Assembly: GCA_030065615.1 (NCBI GenBank)
Contig: JASJDR010000020.1
Coordinates: forward strand, 1-64,000
DNA: 64,000 nt
From: Xenococcus sp. MO_188.B8
GTDB lineage: Bacteria > Cyanobacteriota > Cyanobacteriia > Cyanobacteriales > Xenococcaceae
Reading direction: 5' to 3'
In this document: piece by piece, positions 24,063 to 33,895 of the stretch
How the letters are laid out: each line of letters opens with the position of its first letter
Position numbering within the stretch: the first letter of the stretch is position 1
The notes under the pieces: generated by a model
The model's input: only the letters and a program-made list of their open reading frames with translations
Database searches by the model: none
What the model was told of the DNA's origin: nothing
Program-made: the position numbers and the translations under genes

Positions 24063-25841
24063 ATGCCTCAAATTAAACAATGGCAAGCACCTCGTTATCA
24101 AACCCTTTTTAATAATAATGCTATTAGACCAGGATGTGAGCCAAAAATCATAGATCACGGTAGCAAAAAAAATAACGTAATTGTCTTAATTCATGGCTTG
24201 ACGGACTCGCCTTACTTTATGGAAGCAATTGGCGAAAGATTTGCTCTTATGGGATTTAATGTTCTAATACCCTTATTGCCTGGACATGGACTAAAAGAGC
24301 CTCAAGGAATGAAGGGAGTAACGTTAGAACAATGGCAACAAGAGATTGATCTAACGGTTGAAGATGCCAAGCAATTAGGAAACAAAATTTCCATTGGCGG
24401 ATTATCAACTGGAGGGACTTTAAGTGTTTGGAAAGCACAGAAATCTCCCCAGGAAATAAATGGAGGGATATTCTTATTTTCTGCTGCTTTAGATATAGCA
24501 GGTAAACAAGGTGACTTTAAAGAAAAACTATTAAGAACAAATTTTATTCGACCTTTAATAGCTACATTTGAAGATAAGAATCAACAGCCCCTAGTGGGAA
24601 ATGATCCTGATGATAATCCTTATCGATATTCTCGGATGGATATTGATGGTGCTGCTCAGTTGTCTGAAGCAATAAAATTGGTTGACAATGCAATACTCTC
24701 TCAGCCTCTGTTTGTGGCTCACTCAGAAGATGATAGTGCAGCAGATATTGAAGGAGTTGAAGAACTAATTCGACTTCATAAGTCTAACCCGACAAAAACT
24801 GACTTTTTTAGAATTGGCAAAAACTATCACGTTCCACATGCAAGTGTTGTATTGGCAGAAGATGTTATGTCTGCTAATCAATCTCCTCTAGAACCCAAAA
24901 ATCCTTTTTTCGATTTAATGATGAATCGAATTCAGAAGTTTTTAGAAAAATTTAAATACTTTGATTCCATTCCAGAATCTCATCTAGGAAACATTCCTTT
25001 TAAACCAAATACTAGTAATTATAAGCCTGAAAATGCTTACTGGATGGCGTATTTTTCTTCTTTAGCCTATAAAAAACAATCCAAAACAGATCCAACACCA
25101 GATACCAACAAAATATTAGCAGAATTAAAGTCTAAAGACCAAAATTTTTTAACAGTTGAGGGCTTTAATAGAGAAAGTTCTCAAGCTATCATAATTCAAC
25201 ATGAAGACTATGTTGTGGCTGCTTTTCGGGGAACTGATGAGCTAGTGGATTGGATTGATAACATTAAAGCTTTTCCCACCCAAGGACCTCTCGGAAAAGT
25301 CCATTCTGGTTTTTACAATGCTTTCTTGGATGTCTGGAAACTTGAAAAAATGTGGGAAAAAATTAAACAATTACAAAATCGTGGTCAAGGTAAAATCAAG
25401 CGACCATTATGGATTACAGGACATAGTTTGGGTGGTGCCATAGCAACAATAGCAGCTGCTTGGTTGGCAGAACAAAAAATTACTTTGTATGGAGTTTATA
25501 CTTACGGTCAACCACGTTGTGGTGACGAAAGTTTTCAAATCGCATTTGATTCTAAACTTGGCAAAAAGTTTTTTCGATTTCAAAATAATAACGATATCGT
25601 AACTAGAGTGCCATCACGCTTAATGGGTTACGAACATGTTGGTAAGTTTATTTACATTACACAAGAAAAAGAATTAAAAACAGATGTTTCTTTTTGGTAT
25701 CAGTTTGTAGATCGAGTTGAAGGTGTCGTAGAAAATATCTTCGATCAAGAAATTAAACTCGATCAGATTAATGATCATAAATTAATTGAGGGATATATTG
25801 CTGGAATAGAAGCCTGGGGCACAAAACTACCTGAAAATTAA
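24063..25841 (+). CDS. Fusion of a carboxylesterase/monoglyceride-lipase-like and a class 3 lipase domain
   Basis: The 592-residue protein holds two complete alpha/beta-hydrolase domains. Domain 1 (about 15-295) has VIVLIHGLTDSPYFM at 39-53, the nucleophile elbow GGLSTGG (Ser115), an acid near HSEDDSAAD (about 223) and His259 in NYHVPHASV, as in monoacylglycerol lipase/carboxylesterase families. Domain 2 (about 320-565) is a fungal-type class 3 lipase: VVAAFRGTDELVDWIDN, the elbow ITGHSLGGAI (Ser455), NNNDIVTRVP (Asp511) and YEHVG (His525). No signal peptide is seen. An AAGGAG ribosome binding site precedes ATG 24063. Both catalytic triads look intact. The substrate of each is unknown. Confidence 0.88.
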   Translation: MPQIKQWQAPRYQTLFNNNAIRPGCEPKIIDHGSKKNNVIVLIHGLTDSPYFMEAIGERFALMGFNVLIPLLPGHGLKEPQGMKGVTLEQWQQEIDLTVEDAKQLGNKISIGGLSTGGTLSVWKAQKSPQEINGGIFLFSAALDIAGKQGDFKEKLLRTNFIRPLIATFEDKNQQPLVGNDPDDNPYRYSRMDIDGAAQLSEAIKLVDNAILSQPLFVAHSEDDSAADIEGVEELIRLHKSNPTKTDFFRIGKNYHVPHASVVLAEDVMSANQSPLEPKNPFFDLMMNRIQKFLEKFKYFDSIPESHLGNIPFKPNTSNYKPENAYWMAYFSSLAYKKQSKTDPTPDTNKILAELKSKDQNFLTVEGFNRESSQAIIIQHEDYVVAAFRGTDELVDWIDNIKAFPTQGPLGKVHSGFYNAFLDVWKLEKMWEKIKQLQNRGQGKIKRPLWITGHSLGGAIATIAAAWLAEQKITLYGVYTYGQPRCGDESFQIAFDSKLGKKFFRFQNNNDIVTRVPSRLMGYEHVGKFIYITQEKELKTDVSFWYQFVDRVEGVVENIFDQEIKLDQINDHKLIEGYIAGIEAWGTKLPEN

Positions 25842-25977
25842 TCCAATTCTAGTTTCGTCTTATATAGTATACTCATAACTATTCATTAGATTTCACCTAA
25901 AACCCAAGAAATATTAGAAGTAAGCAATGGGAAAAAAATTCTCAAGAATCTCGGGGAGTTAGTGGGAGAGTTTAAAA

Positions 25978-27609
25978 TTGATACCTAATAAATTAGCTAA
26001 AAGGTGGCAACTTCCCCCCAAGCCATGGCGATTTTTACTCATTATTGTATTGGTTATTGGCATTTTTTTTCGCTTTGCTAATCTTGATCAAAAAGTCTAT
26101 TGGTATGATGAAGTTTCTACTTCACTTACTGTTGTTGGTTATACGGAAGCAGAAATCGTTCAATCTCTCAACGAAACTGATCCCATTGAACCCAAAGTCC
26201 TACAACAATATCAACAAATTAATCCTGAAAAAAGTGCAGTTGATACTGTTAGACGCTTAGTAGAAGAAAATCCTCATCATCCACCACTTTACTATCTAAT
26301 AAATAGAATATGGGGAAAAATTTTTGGGACTTCTATTGTAGCAATGAGAAGTTTGCCAGCTATTATTAGTCTCTTAGCTTTTCCTTGTATTTATTGGCTA
26401 TGTCTAGAATTATTTGAGTCGTCAATAACTGGATGGATAGCAGTTGCTCTGATAGCCGTTTCTCCATTTCATCTGGTATACGCACAAGAAGCACGTCAGT
26501 ATAGTTTGTTGGTAGTGATAATTCTACTTTCAAGTGCAGCAGTTCTTCGGGCAGTTACAGTAAAGACTCTATTTAGTTGGGTTATTTATGGAATAACTAT
26601 AGCATTAGGTCTTTACACCCAATTGTTTTTCGGGTTAGTTCCCATTGGACATGGAATATACCTTTTGGTAAATAACGGCTTTCGATTCAGCAAGACAGTT
26701 AAGTCTTATCTAGTTACCTTTCTGACATCGCTTGTGGTATTTATCCCCTGGATTGTTATATTAGTTAATCAATATTCTCAGGCTCAGAGACTTACAGATT
26801 GGGTTCGAATTTATGACAAAACTAATGAAGAACTAGTCAAAAAATGGATTCATAATCTTAGTCTTGCTTTCTTTGATATTGGACAGTCTGACTATAGTGA
26901 TAAATTTTTATTACTCTATGTACTCATTATCATTTTGGTAGGATATTCAATATTTTTTCTTTGTCGCAATACATCTAAAAAAGTATGGCTATTTATCTTG
27001 GTTTTAATGGGAGCAACTGCATTCCCTTTAGTTGCACCGGATTTGTTTTTGGAAGGTCAGCGCACAATTACACCTCGGTATTTAATTCCTTGCTATTTAG
27101 GTATTCAACTAACTGTTGCTTATTTAATTAGTAGTAAGATCAACGCTATTTTTGTCAAATCTTGGGTAAAGAGATTTTGGCAGTTGCTTACAATAATCGT
27201 GATTTCCTTAGGTATTTTTTCTTCTACTATTTATTTTCAATCAGAAAGTTGGTGGAATAAATTTCTTAATACAGAAAATATTGCATTAAGTCAAATTATA
27301 AATCAGACTACAAAACCTCTATTAATCAGTAATGTACCAACAAACTTTATAATCTCTTTGAGCTATATGCTTGACCCAAAAGTAGAGCTCCAAATTGTTC
27401 CTATATGTGGTAATTGTACCCTTAATCTAGAAGAAAGAGAACAGCTGAAAATCCCCAAGATAGGTAAAGATTTTAGTGATATTTTTTTATTTAAAAGTTA
27501 TCCTTCTGACTCATGGAAAAAAGAACTGGAAACTCAACAGGATTATAAGGTGGAGCTTATGTTCAAAGGAGATGTACTTTGGCTCTGGAGACTAGAAAAA
27601 AGTTTCTAA
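25978..27609 (+). CDS. GT39-like membrane glycosyltransferase
   Basis: A 543-residue polytopic membrane protein of the dolichyl-phosphate-mannose/undecaprenyl-linked glycosyltransferase (GT-C, family 39/PMT_2) type. Residues 25-60 contain FRFANLDQKVYWYDEVST, where the acidic YDE after the first helix is the catalytic-loop signature; HPPLYYLINRIWGKIFG and YAQEARQYSL are further conserved segments. About ten helices follow, then a C-terminal soluble domain. Translation starts at a TTG with GGGAGAG seven bases upstream; the ATA after it makes an ATG start impossible nearby. The second, broken copy follows at 27845. Confidence 0.85.
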   Translation: MIPNKLAKRWQLPPKPWRFLLIIVLVIGIFFRFANLDQKVYWYDEVSTSLTVVGYTEAEIVQSLNETDPIEPKVLQQYQQINPEKSAVDTVRRLVEENPHHPPLYYLINRIWGKIFGTSIVAMRSLPAIISLLAFPCIYWLCLELFESSITGWIAVALIAVSPFHLVYAQEARQYSLLVVIILLSSAAVLRAVTVKTLFSWVIYGITIALGLYTQLFFGLVPIGHGIYLLVNNGFRFSKTVKSYLVTFLTSLVVFIPWIVILVNQYSQAQRLTDWVRIYDKTNEELVKKWIHNLSLAFFDIGQSDYSDKFLLLYVLIIILVGYSIFFLCRNTSKKVWLFILVLMGATAFPLVAPDLFLEGQRTITPRYLIPCYLGIQLTVAYLISSKINAIFVKSWVKRFWQLLTIIVISLGIFSSTIYFQSESWWNKFLNTENIALSQIINQTTKPLLISNVPTNFIISLSYMLDPKVELQIVPICGNCTLNLEEREQLKIPKIGKDFSDIFLFKSYPSDSWKKELETQQDYKVELMFKGDVLWLWRLEKSF

Positions 27610-27844
27610 ATCAGCTTTATTTTTTGTGCGAATAGTGATACACAACCTTTATTGTAAACAGAATTAACTCTATTAAATGCAGAAGGCAGATGCTAGATAG
27701 ACCCCATGAATCCGAGAAACGTCGCTTTTATAGTATGTTAGTAATTAATTAGTTGCATTTCACCTGAAAACAAATAAAGATTAGAAGTAGGCAATGGAAA
27801 AAAAATTCGCAAGAATCTCTGGGGGTTATTGGGGGAGTTTAAAA

Positions 27845-29341
27845 TTGATGCCTAATAAATTAGTTTATAGTTGGCAACTTCCTCTAAAACCATGGCGATT
27901 TTTGCTCATTATTGTATTGTTCATTGGCATCTTTTTTCGCTTTGCCAATCTTGACTAAAAAGTCTTCTGGTTCGATGAAACTGCAACTATATTTAAGATT
28001 TCAGGTTACACATCAGAAGAATGGAAGAACAGATTCCCTAATGATCAATTAATTAGGGTTGAAAATTTACCGAAGTATTATCTTCCTAATCCTGAATCCA
28101 ACGCGATTGACACCATCGGATTATTAGCAAAAGAAGATGCTAAACACGCGCCTTTGTACTTTGTATTATTGCGGTTGTGGGTGGATTGGCTCGGTAATTC
28201 AGTAGCTGTGATGAGAAGTTTGTCGGTTGTATTTAGCCTGCTAGCATTTCCCTGCATCTACTGGTTGTGCTTAGAATTATTTCAACAACCTTTAGTAGGA
28301 TGGATGAGTGTAGCACTGATAGCCGTATCGCCCTTTGATATCTTATATGCGCAGGAAGCACGTATGTATAGTTTGCAGATGCTAATGATTCTAGTATCAA
28401 GTGCTGTTTTACTAAGAGCTATCCGCATCAAAAGCAAGTTAAGTTGGGGGCTTTATGCATTGAGTTTGTCACTCTCAATCTATACCCATACTCTGTCTTT
28501 ATTTGTTGCCGTAGCTCATGGGATATATGTAGTTGCAAATTATGGTATTCGAAGGAGTACAGAAGCAATTTCTCTGTCTTCTATGATAAGACATTGGGCG
28601 ATTAACCTAAGCCGTATTTTTCTCGATTTTAATCCTAGCTATAGTCTTAATGATTTTAGTAGCTTTAATAATTTCTTATCAATTTCCTCAATTACGCTTC
28701 TATTAATTTTAGTAGGATACTCAATTTATTTTCTTTGTCGTAATGCTCCTAGAAAAACTTGGATATTCATCTTGACTTTAATAATTATTCCACTTCTAGT
28801 TCTAGTATTACCTGACTTATTGTTTGGTGGGATTCGCTCACAAAATAATCGGTACTTAGTGGCATCATATTTAGGGATTCATCTAGCTGTTGCTTATCTA
28901 CTTGCCACTAAAATGATCTTATCTGCTCGAATTTGGCAACAGAAGTTTTGGCAAATTATCACATTAGTGGTGATCGGATGTGGAATCACCTCATGTACGA
29001 TCATTTTTCCAGCAGAAATATGGTGGAATAAATATTATTCTAAGGAGAGTTTCCCTGTCGCTAAAATAGTAAATCAAGCTAATAATCCACTTTTACTTAT
29101 TGAAAATTATTGGTGGTCTGAGGGAAATTTATATTCAATTAGTCAATTTTTAGACCCAAAAGTTCAAATCCAATTATTACCCGAAGAAAAGATGGTTAAT
29201 AAAATTCCTGATAGTTTTAGCAATGTGTTTTTATTGAATCCATCTGCAACGTTACAAGAAGAACTAGAAAACAGCCAAAGTCATAAGATCCAAGTAGTTG
29301 ATAATATTAAACGTTTCTCACTTTGGAAATTAGAAAAATAA
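27845..29341 (+). pseudogene. Tandem copy of the GT39-like gene, nonsense and deletion damaged
   Basis: After a TTG-ATG start context identical to that of the upstream gene, 36 codons read MPNKLVYSWQLPLKPWRF and so on, then codon CAA of the parent (FANLDQKV) is TAA at 27956-27958. Beyond the stop the same frame stays open to 29341 and aligns with the parent (KVFWFDETATIFKISGYT, HAPLYFVLLRLWVDWLG, YAQEARMYSL), but a segment of several tens of residues after NYGIRRS is missing relative to LVTFLTSLVVFIPWIVIL of copy 1. About 100 bp of the upstream region is also duplicated (25885-25980 and 27748-27850). No good start codon follows the stop, so I call it a pseudogene. Confidence 0.85.
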
Positions 29342-29724
29342 TCTCTAATGTAACAATTTAAAATCGCCAAGGCTTGGGAGGCATGTGCCAGCTCCAACCT
29401 TTAGCTAAAGGTTTCTCCGAACTTTTTATTTGACTAACCATCGTGTGATAAGTTTTAAGTAAGCTTTTCTAAAATCTTCATAGATCAAAAATTTATTATA
29501 CATTTAGGTGATATATCAACATCAAAAAAGAATATCACAAAATAATGCATACATGAATTAATAGCTAATTTAGATTATAAATGAGTTAAAAGACTATCTT
29601 ATTTATTAGAATGTTAGATCCTAAATAGTATCAGACTATGAATTATATTAATAAAGTAGTACTTTTAGTATTGAGCATTATTGAAGGGTAAATAATATTA
29701 TCCAACAGTAAGAAGCTCTACTTT
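29342..29724. other. AT-rich intergenic region
   Basis: About 380 bp without a gene. Near 29395-29415 the palindrome AACCTTTAGCTAAAGGTT could form a hairpin after the pseudogene; the remainder is strongly AT-rich and probably contains the promoter of the FG-GAP gene. Confidence 0.5.
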
Positions 29725-29748
29725 GTGTGGCTCAATCAACTAGGGAAA

Positions 29749-32046
29749 ATGAAAAGGATCGCTCAACTCATTCTGCTAGGAACTTTGGTTTTTGTAGCGG
29801 TACTATTAAGCCAGTGTCAACCAGCAACCCATAGCAATAACAATATAGCCAGTAATTCTTTAGTCTTCGATCGCAAAGTTATTGACCCATCTCCACCCTC
29901 AGATTCAAATTGTTGTTTGGACGTACTCTCTATCGGAGATATAGATGGAGATGACAAGCCAGATATTATGGTCGGTTCAGAAAATTCTCTGGGTGCGGTT
30001 TGGTACCATTACCCAGAATGGAAACGTTACCTGATCGGCAGTGGAGATTTTACAACTGATGGTGAAATTGCTGATGTTGACGGAGACAAAGATGGAGATG
30101 TGGTCATCAGTTCCATCTCACGCGATGCCATTGAATGGTGGGAAAATACAGGGAATCCCTTTGAAGAATCAGGTTGGATACGACATGAAATTGGGACTAA
30201 ATTTGCCCATGATTTAGCAGTTGGAGATATCAACAGTGACGGTAATCTTGATGTTGCTATGTATAGAAAAGATGATCCTAGACAAATAACTTGGTTTGAA
30301 GCCCCAGATAATCCTCAAGAAAAATGGATTCGCCACGAAATTGATACCCCTGCCGGGGAAGGCTTAGATTTAGGAGATATTGATGGAGATGGGGACTTAG
30401 ATCTTGCTGGTAGTTCCAACTGGTACGAGAATCAAGATAGTCAAGGACTCAATTGGCAGAAGCATCAAGTAACTTCTAATTGGGGAGCAGATACCCGCGA
30501 TATTATTGCAGATATGAATGGAGATGGCAAAAAAGATATTATTCTGAGTCATTCTGAAGGAGAAGGGAGAATTTCTTGGTTTGAGAATCCAAATTGGACA
30601 GAACATCCCATTGAACCCAAAATCATGAAGGGGGTTCATAGTCTAGAGGTCGGTGATTTTAATCATGATGGTTATCCTGATGTGTTCGCAGGGGAAATGA
30701 ACACCGTAGGTAGTCAAGTCATAGTGTATGAAAACCAAGGAGGAGATGGGAATACCTGGAATCCCATGATTCTTTCTACCCAAGGTACCCACAATGCTCG
30801 TATTGGGGATATCGGTGCTGATGGGGATTTGGATATTGTAGGGAAAAATTACACTGGTGAAAAAGTAGTAGAACTCTGGTTAAACCAAACATCTAAACCA
30901 GAACTTACCTTAGGGGATTGGACTTATATCGAGGTAGATAATAGCAGAGAATCCTATAACGAATGGGTGCAATATTTTGGGTTAGCAATGGGGGATTTGA
31001 CTGGTGATGGTTACGGAGATATTGTCTCTGGACGCTATTTTTACCGCAATCCAGGGGGAGATATGACGGGAACTTGGGAGCGTGTTACTTTTCCGATTAA
31101 TGTAGATGCTGTGCTCATTGTAGATGTCGATGGTGATGCCATGGCTGATATTATTGGTGAAGCTTTGCCAGATATCTATTGGTTAGAAGCGCAAGATGCT
31201 CAAGGAAATTCTTGGCAAACAACCAAAATTGGCACCATCCCTCAAACATCCCATAACAATGGACAGGGTTATAATCTGGCTCAAATTATACCTGGAGGAA
31301 AGCCGGAAATTATTCTTGCTGGGGGAGAAGGCGACAGAGACATCTATTATTTTGAAATTCCTGACAAACCTAGTGAGGGAAATTGGCCGCGCACTTTAAT
31401 TACCAATGAAGCTACTGATGAAGGGATTGGGATTGGTGATATCGATCGGGATGGGGATCTTGATATTGCTGCGGGGGATATGTTTACTGGGGGCAAGAAA
31501 GTTGGCTGGTGGGAAAATCCTGGTAATGGTCAAGCCAATTGGACAAAGCATAACATTGGTAATGTCGCTCATTGGCCAGATCGTGTGGCAATTGCTGATC
31601 TGAATCAAGATCGACGCCTTGATATTATTGTGAGTGAGGAAAATGAAGGGAAAAAGCCTAATGCTAATGTATATTGGTTTGAGCAGCCAGAAAATCCCCA
31701 AGATTCTGATTGGCAACGTCATTTATTAACCACTCAGTACACTACGAATAGTATGGATATCGCTGATCTGGATCGAGATGGCGCAATTGATATTATTACG
31801 GGGGAACATCGAGGCACCAAAAAAGTTAAAGTTTGGAAAAATGTCGAAAATGGTTCTCGCTGGTTAGAGTATTTAGTTGACCAAGACAAAGAAAGTCATC
31901 TTGGTACCAGAGTGATGGATTTGGACGGAGATGGCGATTTAGAAATTGTTAGTATTGCTTGGGATGAATATCCCTATCTGCATCTTTGGCGCAATGATGC
32001 TAAGAAACTCTCTGAAAACTTCTCAAAGAGCGAAAATGATTCTTGA
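29749..32046 (+). CDS. FG-GAP/VCBS repeat beta-propeller lipoprotein
   Basis: Starting at ATG 29749 (MKRIAQLILLGTLVFVAVLL), the protein has a lipoprotein signal with lipobox LLSQC, so the Cys would be lipid-modified. The remaining about 730 residues are FG-GAP/VCBS-type repeats with calcium loops, for example IGDIDGDDKPDIMVG, DVDGDKDGDVVIS, LGDIDGDGDLDLAG and VGDFNHDGYPDVFAG; these occur about a dozen times at roughly 45-60 residue intervals and would form one or two propellers. Such proteins bind calcium and often act in adhesion or as polysaccharide-binding surface proteins. A longer GTG start at 29725 exists, but would add eight residues before a good signal. Confidence 0.85.
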   Translation: MKRIAQLILLGTLVFVAVLLSQCQPATHSNNNIASNSLVFDRKVIDPSPPSDSNCCLDVLSIGDIDGDDKPDIMVGSENSLGAVWYHYPEWKRYLIGSGDFTTDGEIADVDGDKDGDVVISSISRDAIEWWENTGNPFEESGWIRHEIGTKFAHDLAVGDINSDGNLDVAMYRKDDPRQITWFEAPDNPQEKWIRHEIDTPAGEGLDLGDIDGDGDLDLAGSSNWYENQDSQGLNWQKHQVTSNWGADTRDIIADMNGDGKKDIILSHSEGEGRISWFENPNWTEHPIEPKIMKGVHSLEVGDFNHDGYPDVFAGEMNTVGSQVIVYENQGGDGNTWNPMILSTQGTHNARIGDIGADGDLDIVGKNYTGEKVVELWLNQTSKPELTLGDWTYIEVDNSRESYNEWVQYFGLAMGDLTGDGYGDIVSGRYFYRNPGGDMTGTWERVTFPINVDAVLIVDVDGDAMADIIGEALPDIYWLEAQDAQGNSWQTTKIGTIPQTSHNNGQGYNLAQIIPGGKPEIILAGGEGDRDIYYFEIPDKPSEGNWPRTLITNEATDEGIGIGDIDRDGDLDIAAGDMFTGGKKVGWWENPGNGQANWTKHNIGNVAHWPDRVAIADLNQDRRLDIIVSEENEGKKPNANVYWFEQPENPQDSDWQRHLLTTQYTTNSMDIADLDRDGAIDIITGEHRGTKKVKVWKNVENGSRWLEYLVDQDKESHLGTRVMDLDGDGDLEIVSIAWDEYPYLHLWRNDAKKLSENFSKSENDS

Positions 32047-32127
32047 ACAAAGTTTTTACAATCGGTAGTTCTAAAAATTTTCATCAGAAATTGCCATAGA
32101 AATCAACATCAACATCAAAAATTAGAG

Positions 32128-33513
32128 TCAAGTACAATTTGGTTTCAGAAGATGATTGAGTATTACCTGAAAGACTTCTGTGGCTTCAATTGTGTCACTG
32201 ATTAATAAATCTTGCTGTTGAGTAATTAATATTGGCGATCGCTCTACGGAATTAGTAAGATGACCGTGAGAACCTTTAACTAAATTGGCTTCTAAAGGAA
32301 TTACCTCCATTAAATAACGAAAACCTAGTTTCTTTTTCAGTAAAGTTAAGGCTATTTTGGCGAGGGGCAATTTTAACTGAGGATCGATAAAAAGTTCTAC
32401 CGGATCGTAACCAGGTTTGCGGTGAATATCGACAGTACGAGCAAAATCGGGGGCGCGATTATCATCTAACCAATAGTAGTAAGTAAACCAGGCATCAGAA
32501 TTCGCGATCGCGACTAATTCTCCTGAACGAGGATGATTGAGGTGGTATTTTTCTTTTCCTGCTTCATCTAAAACTAAATTGATTCCGGTGGTATTTTCCA
32601 AGATATTTTGTACCTGAGAAAAACAACTTGAATCATTGACATAAACATGGGCAATTTGATGATCGGCAACAGCAAAAGCTTTACTCGCACCAGGAATCAG
32701 AATTTCTCTCCCGAGTTCTTCTCTGACAGTAATTAAACCTGCTTGTCTGAAGATGCGGTTGAGATGGATTGGTTGGGAAACTTCTGTAATGCCATATTCC
32801 GAGAGCACAATAACTTTTGCCCCTCTAGCTTCGTAAAATTCAATTAAATCCTGACATATTTGGTCTATTTCCTGTAAATCTTGGGCAATATTTTGCGGAT
32901 TAGTCCCAATTTTCTGTAAGCAATAATCCAAATGGGGTAAGTAAACCAAAGTTAAAGTTGGGCTGTATTTTAATTCAACTTTTTTAGCTGCATCAGCAAT
33001 CCATTGGCTAGATTTGACAGAAGTATTCGGCCCCCAAAAATTAAATAGAGGAAACTCCCCTAACTCAGATTGTAACCAAGGACGTAATTCCATCGGTTCA
33101 GTATAGATATCGGGAAGTTTTCTGCCGTCTGCGGGATACATGGGACGAGGCGTCACCGCGTAATCTACAGTTGAGTACATATTGTACCAACCAAAAAGAT
33201 TAGCACAGGTAAAATCAGGATCGAGCGATCGCGCTTTGTCCCAGATTTTAGGAGCTTGCACTAGTTTATTTGACTGTCGCCATAGCTTGACTTCACATTC
33301 ATCGCGGAAATACCAGCCATTAGCCACAATGCCATGTTCGTTAGGATTGACTCCAGTATAGTAGGTTGCTTGGGCGGTGCAAGTTACAGCTGGTAAGACT
33401 GGTTTAATCGAGGTCGTTTTGCCTTTTTTCTGCCAACTAGTTAGAAATGGAGTATGCTCACCAATTAATTTGGGAGTCAAACCTACTACGTTGAGAACGA
33501 TTGTTTTATCCAT
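32128..33513 (-). CDS. eboF: EboF, alkaline-phosphatase/nucleotide-pyrophosphatase family protein
   Basis: The 461-residue protein belongs to the alkaline phosphatase/type I phosphodiesterase superfamily. The nucleophile region is LPAVTCTAQATYYTG (residues about 40-55), followed by HGIVANGWYF; other metal-site regions are VYLPHLDYCLQ, VLSEYGI and HRKPGYDPVELF. Several metal ligands differ from classical nucleotide pyrophosphatases (SEYG in place of SDHG), so activity cannot be assumed. In ebo clusters this is the terminal gene. Here it is separated from eboE by an unrelated gene, but the orientation and order are kept. In Nostoc punctiforme the cluster is needed to export the scytonemin precursor to the periplasm. 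Confidence 0.82.
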   Translation of the reverse strand: MDKTIVLNVVGLTPKLIGEHTPFLTSWQKKGKTTSIKPVLPAVTCTAQATYYTGVNPNEHGIVANGWYFRDECEVKLWRQSNKLVQAPKIWDKARSLDPDFTCANLFGWYNMYSTVDYAVTPRPMYPADGRKLPDIYTEPMELRPWLQSELGEFPLFNFWGPNTSVKSSQWIADAAKKVELKYSPTLTLVYLPHLDYCLQKIGTNPQNIAQDLQEIDQICQDLIEFYEARGAKVIVLSEYGITEVSQPIHLNRIFRQAGLITVREELGREILIPGASKAFAVADHQIAHVYVNDSSCFSQVQNILENTTGINLVLDEAGKEKYHLNHPRSGELVAIANSDAWFTYYYWLDDNRAPDFARTVDIHRKPGYDPVELFIDPQLKLPLAKIALTLLKKKLGFRYLMEVIPLEANLVKGSHGHLTNSVERSPILITQQQDLLISDTIEATEVFQVILNHLLKPNCT

Positions 33514-33895
33514 TTTGATTACTGATTACTGGGTAAACTGCCTGATCTTTGGTAGTTGAGTGCAATTGTAGCTTTAATTTCTCAAAAGCAATTAATCCGA
33601 GCAACGTGAGTTCGATGGACTTAATAAAGAATCAAGTTGGGTTTGGTCAAAGGGAAAAGGAGAGTGAATCAAAGTATTCTTTAATTTAATTCTGTAGCGA
33701 CTTGATTTAACTCCTCTTGATCCTTTTCTTTTTTAACTAAACAACTGTGATCGCTCTTCCAAACTATTAATTAAAAAAGCGATCGCAATAAAGCAAAAAT
33801 CACCCTAAAACTTAGTACGGAACTATAGAAGGAATAATTCTTAGTGCTGCTGCACGGAAATCCCCTCAAGCAGGATAAATACAAGATCATAGTTT
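33514..33895. other. Gap between inserted gene and eboF
   Basis: About 380 bp. It holds GCGATCGC at about 33779 and, near 33846-33862, a fragment TAGTGCTGCTGCACGGAAAT that resembles the repeat piece next to hicA (684-700). No gene or terminator is evident. Confidence 0.4.

Noticed and set aside
28154-29341. Separate 395-residue gene starting at a TTG
   Set aside because: The frame is continuous with the 27845 start except for one TAA, and the TTG is an internal Leu codon of the parent (PPLYY/APLYF); it is the remainder of a pseudogene.
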